Assembly: GCA_029237695.1 (NCBI GenBank)
Contig: CM055275.1
Coordinates: 9,932,899 to 9,996,898, forward strand
Length of the DNA: 64,000 bases
Source of the DNA: Conchocele bisecta
Lineage: Eukaryota > Mollusca > Bivalvia > Lucinida > Thyasiridae
Direction: 5' to 3'
The position numbers and the translations under genes are program-made. The first letter of the stretch is position 1. Each line of letters starts with the position of its first letter. The notes beneath the pieces are model-generated. The model worked only from the letters and a program-made list of their open reading frames with translations. It was not told the DNA's origin and made no database searches. Positions 26,165 through 37,794 of this stretch are shown piece after piece.

Positions 26165-28220
26165 TTAGTTGGGAGTTGGTTTCGGAGGGGGACCAGGGCG
26201 ACCATAACAACTTCCTCCATATTTGCATCTAGCTGTGCACACAAGACCCTTCTTGTAGCAGGAACACCTTCCCGTGCAGCTTGAAATGCATCCACAAGTG
26301 ACCAGCTCTTCTAGGGATTTAGCTGCTCGCGGGAGGGAAGTCCATAAAGGCAACCAACCTGACACAGAACCAACCCATCCCAGGAGCCTGGGCACGGCAA
26401 GACTTGTTCTGCCACAAGCAACTGTCCCCATACGTATCCAGCTTGGTAGGTTGTTCTCTTGATGTGCTCTATCAGAGCTGCCTTGGTTGGGGGTAGGTAG
26501 TCGAACGTGTGTGATGACTGTGCGAATATCTGCTGGCGAGCTTGGTTGACATTCGTCTGAGTGCGAGAGACCGAGTATAGTGAGACGATGAAATTCTCAA
26601 TGACATTGATATCCTCTGAAGACAGTGTGAGAGGTCTTTCCATCAGGTGGCATAACGCGGTTGTGAGCTCTGGTCGTGTGCTCCACTTCCCATACGCCGA
26701 TTTCTTGCCCGTGCCGGAAAAGAAGGATGTGTTGTCGGACCCGGTCATTGCATGGAATGCGGAGAGAGTGTGTGCCTTAGCGGGAGACATGGTGCTGTAG
26801 ATGTCATGGATGGAAATGTATCTCAACTTCTTGCCCATACCAAACGACACCCATAGTTTCTCCGCACCAATATCGGTGAATAAGGAGATCCCCAGGACAA
26901 CAACGTCAGTGTTGTTTGCAATTATCAGTATGCGCTTGTAGCCCTATGTTACTGCATTTGTTGCATGCAACATATCTCTGGTATCATACTCTTCGTGGTT
27001 GCATGGACTGAGAGGATACTCTGTTCGAATTACCGGGTCATAATCTGATGGTGCAGTATTCTGGCGGACGTTATCTTCCCAAGTTGTAATAACGACACTC
27101 CCCTCGTTGAAAATGAACTGTGCAATCTCACCTAATAGATACTGAAACAATTCCACCTTGTTGGTTTCGTTGCGCATATAGCTGTTCCAGTTCTTCGGCA
27201 TCTTCCCATTCCCATCATTTGGAAATCGCTGCCGAACTCCTGCTCCCCTTATCTCTCTGGCTGTCGCTTTCAGGCTGTCTGGTAGATACCAGTCCCAGAT
27301 GACGTCAACACGTATAGCCGTAGTCAGGTGCTTTTCAATGAAGGGAATTACCTTCTGCTCAGCATAATCATGGAATGTTTTGATGCTTGTGTCCGGTCTC
27401 AGGATATGCACCATATAGTCACCATCAATTAGCTTCACCAGCCTCATCAAAGTCGAATGGCGAGTCTCCTTCTAAACAAGGCATCATATGGCCGTGTTTT
27501 GATAAGGATGGTGGGGCATCAGCATTCTCGACTTCAAACAGGCGGTCGGTATTGCCTTCCCTGACTTGCAGCGCGATGTATAGTTGGCCTAGTAGGTGCA
27601 GGTCTGCTTTTGTGCTGTCGATACGTTTGCTTTTGGTTTTGTTTGTGACGATTGCACGGAAGAGAGATTTTGTTCATCTTGATTGGCTCATGGAAGACGA
27701 CTGCTCGAGATTCCAGGCGTTCCTTTGCGAATGCTGAATGTTGTTTCTTTCCCTCTTCATGAGCATATATGATACTTTGTGCGACATCCACTGACATGAC
27801 TTCTTTGGTGTCAAGAATTATGAGTTTGTCGCTGTCTTCATCAAAGGGATTCCCCGCCTTTTGGAATGCTGCGACGAGTTCCTTGGTGTTTGATGTAAAC
27901 CTCAGTTGGACACTTGGACTCTGATCATGGTGTTTGGGAACACAGTCCTTGCGAGACTGTATACCAGCCTCAAACTTCGTGATGATCCGTGCAACTTCTG
28001 GCCCTGCGACAGACCATTCAGTGAGTACGTACTCATCATTCAGATTGAGAGCACCGTCGTGCATCTTCAATTCATTATTCTGTTGTTCATGGTTTTGGTC
28101 AAAACCAATCAGGGAGAATGGATTTTGCGTCTTAGCAATAGTGAAGAAGCCCTCTGCAAACTGATTGTGTCTCAAATGCCGTGATATGAAGGAAATAAAC
28201 ATGATTTTAATTAGCGACAA
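26165..28220 (-). pseudogene. Transposon-encoded protein, possibly XPG/FEN-like, broken
   Basis: Reading right to left, the first open block (28220-27534) ends in a frameshift. The second (about 27450-26944) stops at a TAG (26946-26944) that interrupts an otherwise continuous frame into the third (26943-26311). A second frameshift near 26380 leads into the Cys-rich end (to 26165). The protein family is one I know only as uncharacterised and repeat-associated in invertebrates. The order SPCNHEEYDTRD, then NNTDVVVLG about 30 residues on, then TGSDNTSFFSGTGKKSA about 57 further, resembles the acidic E-E / D-x-D / G-x-D layout of XPG/FEN-type nucleases. The C-terminus has CGC...CTGRCSC...CTARC, similar to CXC zinc motifs. 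The nuclease reading is an inference. With one stop and two shifts the copy is inactive. Confidence 0.7.
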
Positions 28221-28875
28221 TTTTGAAATTCAAGATGGCGGTCTCAATCAAATTATTCAATCCTCCTATTGATGTTCTTGTCGTGTATATTGGCCCTAAA
28301 AACTGGTAAATACACCAATGTTAGACATATGCCCATATTTGTCGCAGTCCGAGATCTGAGCAAAATATATTTTCATGGCGGCCATCGTGAATTTATGCAA
28401 ATGAGGCAAGTGACCAAGTGACCAATAACCAAGTACCAAGTACATTTAACTCAAACGATAATGTGTATCCAAATACCTGATTACAGCATTTTATATCAGT
28501 TAAGTAGTTAAACTAAGCAAAGAAACAATATGTATATCTAAATCTGTAGCAAAACATTGACATATGGCGGCCATCTTGGTGGCTATCTTGGATTTGTATG
28601 CAAAGGACGAAGTCTATCTATTCATTTCACATCAGAAACAGAATCACTGACCCCAAAAACCTATGTCTAGGCACCAAGATCACCTTCCTAAGTCAATTAC
28701 CTTCCTAAGTTATGTAATTTCTATCACTTTGGTGGCCATCTTGGCGGCCATTTTGGATTTATCCAATTACATATTAAATTTTCCCAAAAGATGTGTCCTA
28801 TAACCCACTTGTAGAATTGTAAACTACTTAAATATGTCACCAGAGAGCAACAGTATGACAAAGTATATATTTTTG

Positions 28876-29043
28876 GCGGCCATCTTGAATTTATGCTAAT
28901 TAGGGGGCGTTACCGAGTCACAAACTGTGATCCCTATATCAGGATTTGATCAGTACCTTTCAAAGATCATCTGTGCCAATTTTTGGTGATTTCTGCCAAA
29001 GGTGCATATTATGTCCCTATATCGACCCTAAGGCAGCGTACTA
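28876..29043 (-). repeat. Right terminal inverted repeat of the DNA transposon
   Basis: It is complementary to the left arm and ends CAGCGTACTA immediately before the CAC duplication. The inner boundary is marked by GGCGGCCATCTTGAA, which pairs with the sequence near 24645. Confidence 0.88.
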
Positions 29044-29495
29044 CACGTATTGATTAGCATTATTATTCATTTTATACCAGACGCAAATTTCCACACTGAT
29101 ATAAGGGGCGATAACCGTGTTAACGTTAAATGTTGACGGACATTAATATTTATTCTCTGTAATTATGCTTTCATGTGCAATGCTCATACTTTATAATTAG
29201 TCGAAAATATTACTTTTTCAGATGAGACATTTAATTAGGACAACTAATTAAACATATCATATCTCATTTGCATGTGAACATTCCTGATACCACCGCGAGT
29301 CACTATCAATAAAATAAATATTATTAAATGATTATATATGTACAGCGTGCAGGTGTAATGTTTAGGACTGGTGAAATAGTGACACAATTGTACTTTTATT
29401 TAATTCCTATCAATAACATTCTGTGCCTACTGAGTGGGTATGTACCAGTACAGGACTCAAGCCGGCTTCTGCTTATTGTGACTCATTTGTTTCAG

Positions 29496-29705
29496 CGACA
29501 ACCACAACTGCGACGACTACCACGGTTAACAAACCAACGACAACTACCATAGTTACCGAACCAACCACAAATACAACAGCTGCCGAAATAACAACAGCCA
29601 CTACAACTACACAACCTCAGGATACTACAGTTACTACCACAAAAGGTCCTACCACAAAAGCTCCAAATACCACAGTCACTACTAGCCAGACACCAGGAGC
29701 AGCAG
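29496..29705 (+). CDS. Mucin-like Thr-rich exon 7 (type a)
   Basis: This 210-nt exon lies between GTTTCAG and GTAATG and is open throughout. The upstream intron matches exons 1 and 5 (type a). The start of the exon carries VNKPTT where the others have VTEPTT, and its end, TSQTPGAAG, is intermediate between the two types. It is the last mucin exon before the SEA modules. Its terminal G joined to the AT of the first SEA exon would give Asp and continue PKPIYG. An NTT sequon is present twice. Confidence 0.65.
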
Positions 29706-31591
29706 GTAATGTTATGGTATCATGTCTGTAAAATTAATTTATCACTTTATGGTTGACCATGAACCATCAATTGGCGTAAATGCTTAGCTTGGTTTATCAG
29801 GGTGTGGAATCACGTGGTTTCCGAACGCTGTGACGTTCGTTGCGAAGATTTGAAAGAAAATATACGGTACAAATGATGTCATAGATTACATATCATGGTC
29901 GGAAACGTTAGGCTCCACGAGAATCCATACCCCGTTACGAGCAAATAACTGTAACAACTTAGTCCGATTTTAGTACGAGTGACCAGGGGAGCGTTTCACT
30001 AAATTTCGTATGACTAAAATGTTCGTAAGTGTTGTCCGTCAATTGCACATTTTCTTGCAAACAATTGTTGGCAGTCTATGCTCAATATATGTAAATCCAT
30101 TAATTCTAATTTCCAGACGATCCTGAATTTGAACTTACGGACATTTTAGTCGTTCGAAGTTTCGTGAGACGGGCCCCATCTGATAAGCACATCTTATGAT
30201 GGTGTTGACACTGACCTGATATGCCATTCAATCACTAACGATTATAGTAATGATTCATTATCATGTTCCTGTTTGTGTGATGTTGTGACCTGTGTAGCTA
30301 TTCGTCCAATAGCACACTACTGTAGCACGATAACATTCTATATTGCTAGCTATATGCTTCAAACTTGTTTCATTGATGGAATGACGAACAGTGTACATCC
30401 TGTCAAACAGTCAAACTGTAAAACATACACACATACATGCATGGCTATGTGCTTAATGTAACAAATAGCCGGCTTATGCATTTCGGTCTGCCTATATATT
30501 CAGAACAAAATATACCATAGTATTTACACTGTCCTCGAATTCATAATGGAAACGCCCATTCAACGTATTGCGCTCATATCCCAGTACATTACATTAGCCC
30601 CACGGGACTCCGTGCGACGTTGTTGATTCGTTAAAGTGTGTTTGGCGTCATTATATTACGTGACGTTCATCGTTGTTGTCAATAACGTCACGCTATTGAC
30701 CGGCAACGTCGCTGTTCCATGAATGGCGATAACACGACGTAAAACAATAAGATTCGTAATTTTACACCGTATACGGTTATTTACATCTTTGAAACTATCC
30801 GAAAATGCATTGTAAATATAAGAAATAAAGCCATGGTCAGTTACTGTATTATGAACAACCGTTGGTCTGTTTAAAGTTCGCGATTAGTCCTTCGGACTCA
30901 ACGCACTTTAAACAGACCAACTGTTGTTCATACTACAGAAAGCGCAACACTCCATGGTTGTATTCCTTAATTTAATGGTGTATACATCATTGTGACTTGT
31001 AATATACTGAAAGTAGACGATAAGTGAAAACAACAAAACTGTATTCCAGTTATCATGATATATCTGGGATGTATTGCACCAAATTTTATGAGATTTGCTG
31101 TCATATTATTTATGCACGTGTCAAACGCTCCAAGTGGTGAAACTCTCCGATAACATGTACAAACTAAAATGGTGGTGATGACAACTCAATGCTTTGTATA
31201 ATACACTCTAAGAAGAACATGGTCAGATATACTTGATATTCAGTCACATGTATGATTCCACTACATTTGAAACAAAAGGTCAAATTCTATAAACGTCAGT
31301 CCTTAAATCAGACACTATGTAGGCATATCAAATAAGATTTCCATATAGCATAAAGCGGTTTATCCTGTATTGTTGGGAAACATTGGCAACTAGTTTTGAA
31401 GGGCTGTTTGAGACGCACCGTGGGACTTTGTTACTTCGGACATCTGCGTAATTTTAATTTTGTCAACTTTTGATTTAATTTATGAAACATATCGTAAGTT
31501 TTATAAATGTATTTATAGTAAATCGTTCGTTTGTGCAACCAGTAACAAACCCAAACATGAATAGCTAACCTTTAAATGTTTACCTTGTCAG

Positions 31592-33183
31592 ATCCGAAAC
31601 CTATATATGGAAGGATGGACATGGAGGTGACGGTGACCAATATGGAATACTCGGCCGCACTAGATGACCCGACCTCGGACACGTACACACATATATCATC
31701 GGTCTTCTGCGCTGAGGTATACACATATATGTTTCTGTGACTGCGGATAAATTGAGCTTATGGGATTAAAGGTCCAAACTAAAACGTACTTGCATTTTTT
31801 GCATGACATAATTATATGTAGTTAATACCTCATTTGTGTTTCTTGCATGTATCTCATTAAAGAGATACTGTTTTATATACGTACTTTTTATATATATTTC
31901 AAAATACAGTTGGAGGACATTTTCAATTTTAAGCTCTAAAACAATTCCCGTCATTTTTGAAAAATGCATAGGAGTTATTTCTTTTCTAAAATGGTTCAAG
32001 TTGACAATCAAGGATAAAAAAGGAAGGAACATTTTAGTCACTGACTTCTCCGAAATGACCCTACTACATGTACATGTCTTGTCGCAAATATCCACAGTCA
32101 TGTCCACATGTATTCCAATGGCTGCCGTTTTCCGTTTGATTCTCCGTTTTATCCGCGTGTCTCTATTAGCACTCGATATTGGTCCATTTCACAAAAGCAT
32201 TCCCTATCTATTTGTATGTTACCTTTGGTGGAGTATATTATGTTAAATAAATGCTCACTGTATTTTCTTCGTAATTCAGATCGACAAGAAGTACAAGACG
32301 AGTGACCTACTGCACAATTATATCGGATGTGAGATTACGGGATTCGAGAAGTAAGACACGACATTTAAAAGTATCTATTGCAGAAAATTGGCGGTCGCAG
32401 TGTATAACAACCGGTAATATTTACACTGTCCTTACATTCATAATATATTATGGAAACGCTCATTCAACGTATTGCGTTTATATCCCAGTACATTACATTA
32501 GCCCCACATGACGTCGGGCGACGTTGTTGATTTGTTAAGGACCCGTTCTATACTTGATCATCGTTTTATTCAAAGATAATTGCTTCCTAGATGTGATGGG
32601 GAAAATGTTTAACATAGACATGAACATTAGCTTGTTACCCTATACTATACAGCACATGGAGTTGCTATGTCGTCCATCTTAATGTGTAAAGCCATCAGTC
32701 AGTTATACCTCTAGTATTTCCCTCTGTTCCTTGGACTTTGAGTAAACGATTGTAGACTGTATTTTGAAATAAAGACAGTGACACATATACATGGGCGGAT
32801 TCAGGGGTGTGTGGTAGGGGAGTCACATGCGGGGGGGGGGGGGGGGGGGGGTGGGGGGGGGGGGGGGGTGGACGGGCCAACTATATCAAAAACTGAAGTT
32901 TCGCCTCCCCCTCCCCTAACCCGAAATCCTGGACATTGACAAGATTAGCCATGCGGTAGTGTAACAAATTCTACTTTCAGCCAAGGCGGTGTGGTTGTAC
33001 ACTTCTTCGTGATCTTGGTATCCGCTGACAACGGACTGCCGATGGCGGTTACCGTGGAAGCCGTTGTTATTAGCGGCGCGGTTGCCAGTGGAGACACATT
33101 CATTGTTCAAATGGGCGTGTTTTTCTTTGAAGAAGCGACCGTTATTGTGGGATCTGTGACGATTATTACCGACACTCCAATAA
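31592..33183 (+). CDS. SEA-like module 1 (three exons)
   Basis: Exons: 31592-31716, 32280-32350 and 32981-33183, with introns in phases 0 and 2 and phase 1 at both outer ends. The first exon reads MEVTVTNMEYSAALDD and DTYTHISSVF, like the beginning of a SEA domain. The second reads KYKTSDLLHNYIGCEITGFE, and the third begins NQGGVVVHFFVILVSA, like the SEA core around the G-SVVV cleavage site. Total 399 nt, about 133 residues, a normal SEA length. The usual cleavage Ser is Gly here, so self-cleavage is unlikely. SEA domains sit next to O-glycosylated regions in mucins, which fits the mucin exons upstream. Assignment rests on splice phases and pattern, not on a profile search. Confidence 0.62.
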
Positions 33184-34700
33184 GTAAGTATGCTAATGCG
33201 CGGAATACAGTGACCATAAATGACAATTATTTCAATTTATTGAAAAAAATGCGACATAAAGAGAGAAAAAAAGAATTGTACATGTTATATGTATCCGATA
33301 TACTCTTTGCCTGCCTGCCCGCCTGACAAAGCCTGACTGAGTGCCTGCCTGCCTTCAAAGAACACAAAGGCAAAGGCGTTGGGTCTCAAAGCTGCGCATT
33401 GTAAGTGTCAACTCTCTAACATACACGTCTTGCTAAATGTTCACACCACAACTATAGTTTTCAGTAAATGTTGATTTACCGGCGTGTTCAGCATTAAGGA
33501 TCCGTGGGGCCCCTGAACATCCAATGGTTCATACATAATTGCTTAGTAAATGTGATGGTATATAAGCATAACATACATGTGGAAATTCTCTTCTTACTAT
33601 ATCCTACACAGTGCATGGAGTTGCCATGTAGGCCATCTTAGTGTGTATAAGGCGTCGACCAGTTTTACATCTTATTGCGTTTGAAACATAACACTAATAA
33701 TATGACAAACACATGAATAAAATGTGTTGCAACATGATGGGGAGTCATCAGAGTACAGCGTGTTATGTTTTATTTTAATCAAATTTATATACAAAGTGTG
33801 ATATCTGAAAGGTTTGTGGAACCTTTGTTAAAATGTTTGAGGATTCAGTAAAGACTGTGTATCAGTAAGAACAATATACAGTGCTGTATATATCTACCTG
33901 TATTACCATACACACTGTATCGAATTCAGTGACTTGTAAACAGTTATCGGAGTGTATTTTCACTAATGTCTACCTGCCTGCTATGCGAATAAATACGGAT
34001 TTTACCTGTGTCAGATGTACTTCTAATAATAGACAGTGCATCAGTTTGACATTGTACACATTGAAAAAGTGTCCATCGTATATTAGTGACTGCTGGTAGT
34101 AAAGCTCAGATATCTAGCTGTTTGCGTATTCTGTTGAAATAATATTTGTAGGACCTTGTCGTCCTATATATCTGGAATGTATTGCACCAAATTTTATGTG
34201 ATTTGCTGTCATATTATTTCTGCACGTGTCAAACGCTCCAAGTGGTGAAACTGTCCGATAACATGTACAAACTAAAATGGTGGTGATGACAACTCAATGC
34301 TTTGTATTTATACACTCTAAGAAGAACATGGTCAGATATACTTGATATTCAGTCAAATGTATGATTCCACTACGTTTGAAACAAAAGGTCAAATTCTATA
34401 AACGTCAGTCCTTAAATCAGACACTATGTAGGCATATCAAATAAGATTTCCATTTAGCATAAAGCGGTTTATCCTGTATTGTTGGGAAACATTGGCAACT
34501 AGTTTTGAAGGGCTGTTTGAGACCCACCATGGGATTTTGTACCTTCGGACATCTGCGTAATTTAAATTTTGTCAACTTTTGATTTAATTTATGAAACATA
34601 TCGTAAGTTTTATAAATGTATTTATAGTAAATCGTTCGTTTGTGCAACCAGTAACAAACCCAGACATGAATAGCTAACCTTTAAATGTTTACCTCGTCAG

Positions 34701-36277
34701 TTCCGAAACCTATATATGGGAGGTTGGACATGGAGGTGACGGTGACCAATATGGAATACTCGGCGCACTAGATGACCCGACCTCGGACACGTACACACAT
34801 ATATCATCGGTCTTCTGCGCTGAGGTATACACATATATGTTTCTGTGACTACGGATAAATTGTGCTTATGGGATTAAAGGTCCAAGCTAAAACGTACTTT
34901 CATTTTTTACATGGAATAATTATTTGTAGTTAATACCTCATTTGTGTTTCTTGCATATATCTCATTACAGAGATACTGTTTTATATACGTATTTTTTATA
35001 TATATTTCAAAATACAGTTGGAGGCCATTTTGAATTTTAAGCTCTAAAACAAATCCCGTCATTTTTGAAAAATGCATATGAGCTATTTCTTTCCTAAAAT
35101 GGTTCAAGTTGACAATCAAGGATAAAAAAGGAAGGAACATTTTAGTCACTGACTTCTCCGAAATGACCCTACTACATGTACATGTCATGTCGCAAATATC
35201 CACAGTCATGTCCACATGTATTCCAATGGCTGCCGTTTTCCGTTTGATTCTCCGTTTTATCCGTGTGTCTCTATTACTGTAGCACTCGATATTGGTCCAT
35301 TTCACGAAAGCATTCTCTATCTATTTGTATGTTACCTTTGGTGGAGTATATTAAGTTAAATAAATGCTCACTGTATTTTCTTCGTAATTCAGATCGACAA
35401 GAAGTACAAGACGAGTGACCTACTGCACAATTATATCGGATGTGAGATTACGGGATTCGAGAAGTAAGACACGACATTTAAAATTATCTATTGCAGAAAA
35501 TTGGCTTGGCTTTCCGCAGTGTAATAACAAACCGGTAAATTAATTTATACAATGTCCTTACATTGCCATAATTATATTAATGGCAAACGCTCATTCAACA
35601 TATTGCGTTTATATCCCAGTACATTACATTAGCCCCACGTGACGTCGGGCGACGTTGTTGATTTGCTAAGGAACCGATATATACTTGATCCTCGTTTGAT
35701 TCAAAGATAATTGCTTCCTAGATGTGATGTGGAAAATGTTTAGCATAGACATGAACATTAGCTTGTTACCCTATACTATACAGCACATGGATTTGCTATA
35801 TCTTAATGTGTAAAGCCATCAGTCAGTTTTACCTCTAGTATTTTCCTCTGTTCCTTGGACTTTGAGTAAACGATTGTAGACTGTATTTTGAAATAAAGAC
35901 AGTGACACATATACATGGGCGGATTTAGGGGTTTGTGGTGGGGGTGGGGGGGGGAGGGTTGGACGGGCCAACTATATCAAAAACTGAAGTTTCGCCTCCC
36001 CCTCCCCTAACCCGAAATCATCCTGGACATTGACAAGATTAGCCATGCGGTAGTGTAACAATTTCTACTTTCAGCCAAAGCGGTGTGGTTGTACACTTCT
36101 TCGTGATCTTGGTATCCGCTGACAACGGACTGCCGATGGCGGTTACCGTGGAAGCCGTTGTTATTAGCGGCGCGGTTGCCAGTGGAGACACATTCATTGT
36201 TCAAATGGGCGTGTTTTTCTTTGAAGAAGCGACCGTTATTGTGGGATCTGTGACGATTATTACTGACACTCCTATAA
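34701..36277 (+). pseudogene. SEA-like module 2, frameshifted in its first exon
   Basis: Exons correspond to 34701-34824, 35393-35463 and 36075-36277. The first is 124 nt rather than 125: a single C is missing near 34764 (TCGGCGCACTAG where units 1 and 3 have TCGGCCGCACTAG), which brings a TAG into frame at once. The other two exons are intact and nearly identical to their copies. The third begins NQSGVVVHF, so Ser precedes Gly, not the usual order. Either this module is dead or alternatively skipped (phase-1 ends allow this without frame loss), or the deletion is an assembly error. Confidence 0.6.
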
Positions 36278-37794
36278 GTAAGTTTGCTAATGCGCGCAAT
36301 ACAGTGACCATAAATGACAATTATTTCAATTTTTTGACAAAAATGCGACATAAAGAGAGAAAAAAAGAATGGTACATGTTATATGTATCCGATATACTCT
36401 TTGCCTGCCTGCCCGCCTGACAAAGCCTGCCTGCGTGCCTGCCTGCCTTCAAAGAACGCAAAGGCAAAGGCGTTGGGTCTCAAAGCTGCGCATTGTAAGC
36501 GTCAACTCTCTAACATACACGTCTTGTTAAGTGTTCACACCACAACTATAGTTTTCAGTAAATGTAGATTTACCGGCGTGTTCAGCATTAAGGACCCGTG
36601 GAGCCCCTGAACATCCAATGGTTTATACATAATTGCTTAGTAAATGTGATGGTATATAAGCATAACATACATGTGGAAATTCTCTTCTTACTATATCCTA
36701 CACAGTGCATGGAGTTGCCATGTAGGCCATCTTAGTGTGTATAAGGCGTCGACCAGATTTACATCTTATTGCGTTTGAAACATAACACTAATAATATGAC
36801 AAACACATGAATAAAATGTGTTGCAACATGATGGGGAGTCATCAGAGTACAGCGTGTTATGTTTTATTTTAATCAAATGTATATACAAAGTGTGATATCT
36901 GAAGGGTTTGTTGAACCTTTGTTAAAATGTTTGAGGATTCAGTAAAGACTGTGTATCAGTAAGAACAATATACAGTGCTGTATATATCTACCTGTATTAC
37001 CATACATACTGTATCGAATTCAGTGACTTGTAAACAGTTATCGAAGTGTATTTTCACTACTGTCTACCTGCCTGCTATGCGAATAAATACGGATTTTACC
37101 TGTGTCAGATGTACTTCTAATAATAGACAGTGCATCAGTTTGACATTGTACACATTGAAAAAGTGTCCATCGTATAATAGTGACTGCTGGTAGTAAAGCT
37201 CAGATATCTAGCTGTTTGCGTAGTCTGTTGAAATAATATTTGTAGGACCTTGTCGTCCTATATATCTGGAATGTATTGCACCAAATTTTATGTGATTTGC
37301 TGTCATATTATTTCTGCACGTGTCAAACGCTCCAAGTGGTGAAACTGTCCGATAACATGTACAAACTAAAATGGTGGTGATGACAACTCAATGCTTTGTA
37401 TTTATACACTCTAAGAAGAACATGGTCAGATATACTTGATATTCAGTCACATGTATGATTCCACTACGTTTGAAACAAAAGGTCAAATTCTATAAACGTC
37501 AGTCCTTAAATCAGACACTATGTAGGCATATCAAATAAGATTTCCATTTAGCATAAAGCGGTCTATCCTGTATTGTTGGGAAACATTGGCAACTAGTTTT
37601 GAAGGGCTGTTTGAGACCCACCATGGGATTTTGTACCTTCGGACATCTGCGTAATTTTAATTTTATCAACTTTTGATTTAATTTATGAAACATATCGTAA
37701 GTTTTATAAATGTATTTATAGTAAATCGTTCGTTTGTGCAACCAGTAACAAACCCAGACATGAATAGCTAACCTTTAAATGTTTACCTCGTCAG

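Larger units (their letters stand above)
24491..29043 (-). mobile_element. Complete 4.55-kb DNA transposon with long terminal inverted repeats
   Basis: The element starts TAGTACGCTG and ends CAGCGTACTA, with inverted similarity running about 165 bp inward from each end. It is flanked by a 3-bp direct repeat CAC (24488-24490 and 29044-29046). The empty site is preserved in other units (ACCATTAACCCACGTATTG), so both boundaries are certain. One protein-coding region lies on the minus strand (26165-28220). Three-bp duplications are known for several superfamilies, including Academ and EnSpm/CACTA. The ends here are not CACTA-like and the protein is not a recognisable DDE transposase. The parts outside the gene (24660-26160 and 28225-28870) show no open frames worth calling. 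Confidence 0.88.
22418..31055 (+). repeat. Higher-order tandem unit 4 of the mucin-exon array, interrupted and truncated
   Basis: Same anchor as units 1-3. It is interrupted by the DNA transposon at 24491-29043 and cut short at about 31055, where the SEA module block begins in the middle of the type b half. The missing continuation reappears at about 41258. It holds a shortened transposon-gene remnant, mucin exon 7 and a foldback element (30824-30964). No other coding signal is visible between 29706 and 31590. Confidence 0.8.

Noticed and set aside
24488..29046. Reading the transposon ends as CACTA (EnSpm type), since CAC precedes TAG
   Set aside because: The right end reads TACTA followed by CAC, not TAGTG; CAC is a direct, not inverted, repeat and is explained as the target duplication.
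36007..36351. Asn/His-rich minus-strand frame over SEA exon 3
   Set aside because: Low-complexity reading opposite an exon with matching phases and good splice sites on the + strand. The same shadow occurs at 32916-33110 and 39087-39434.
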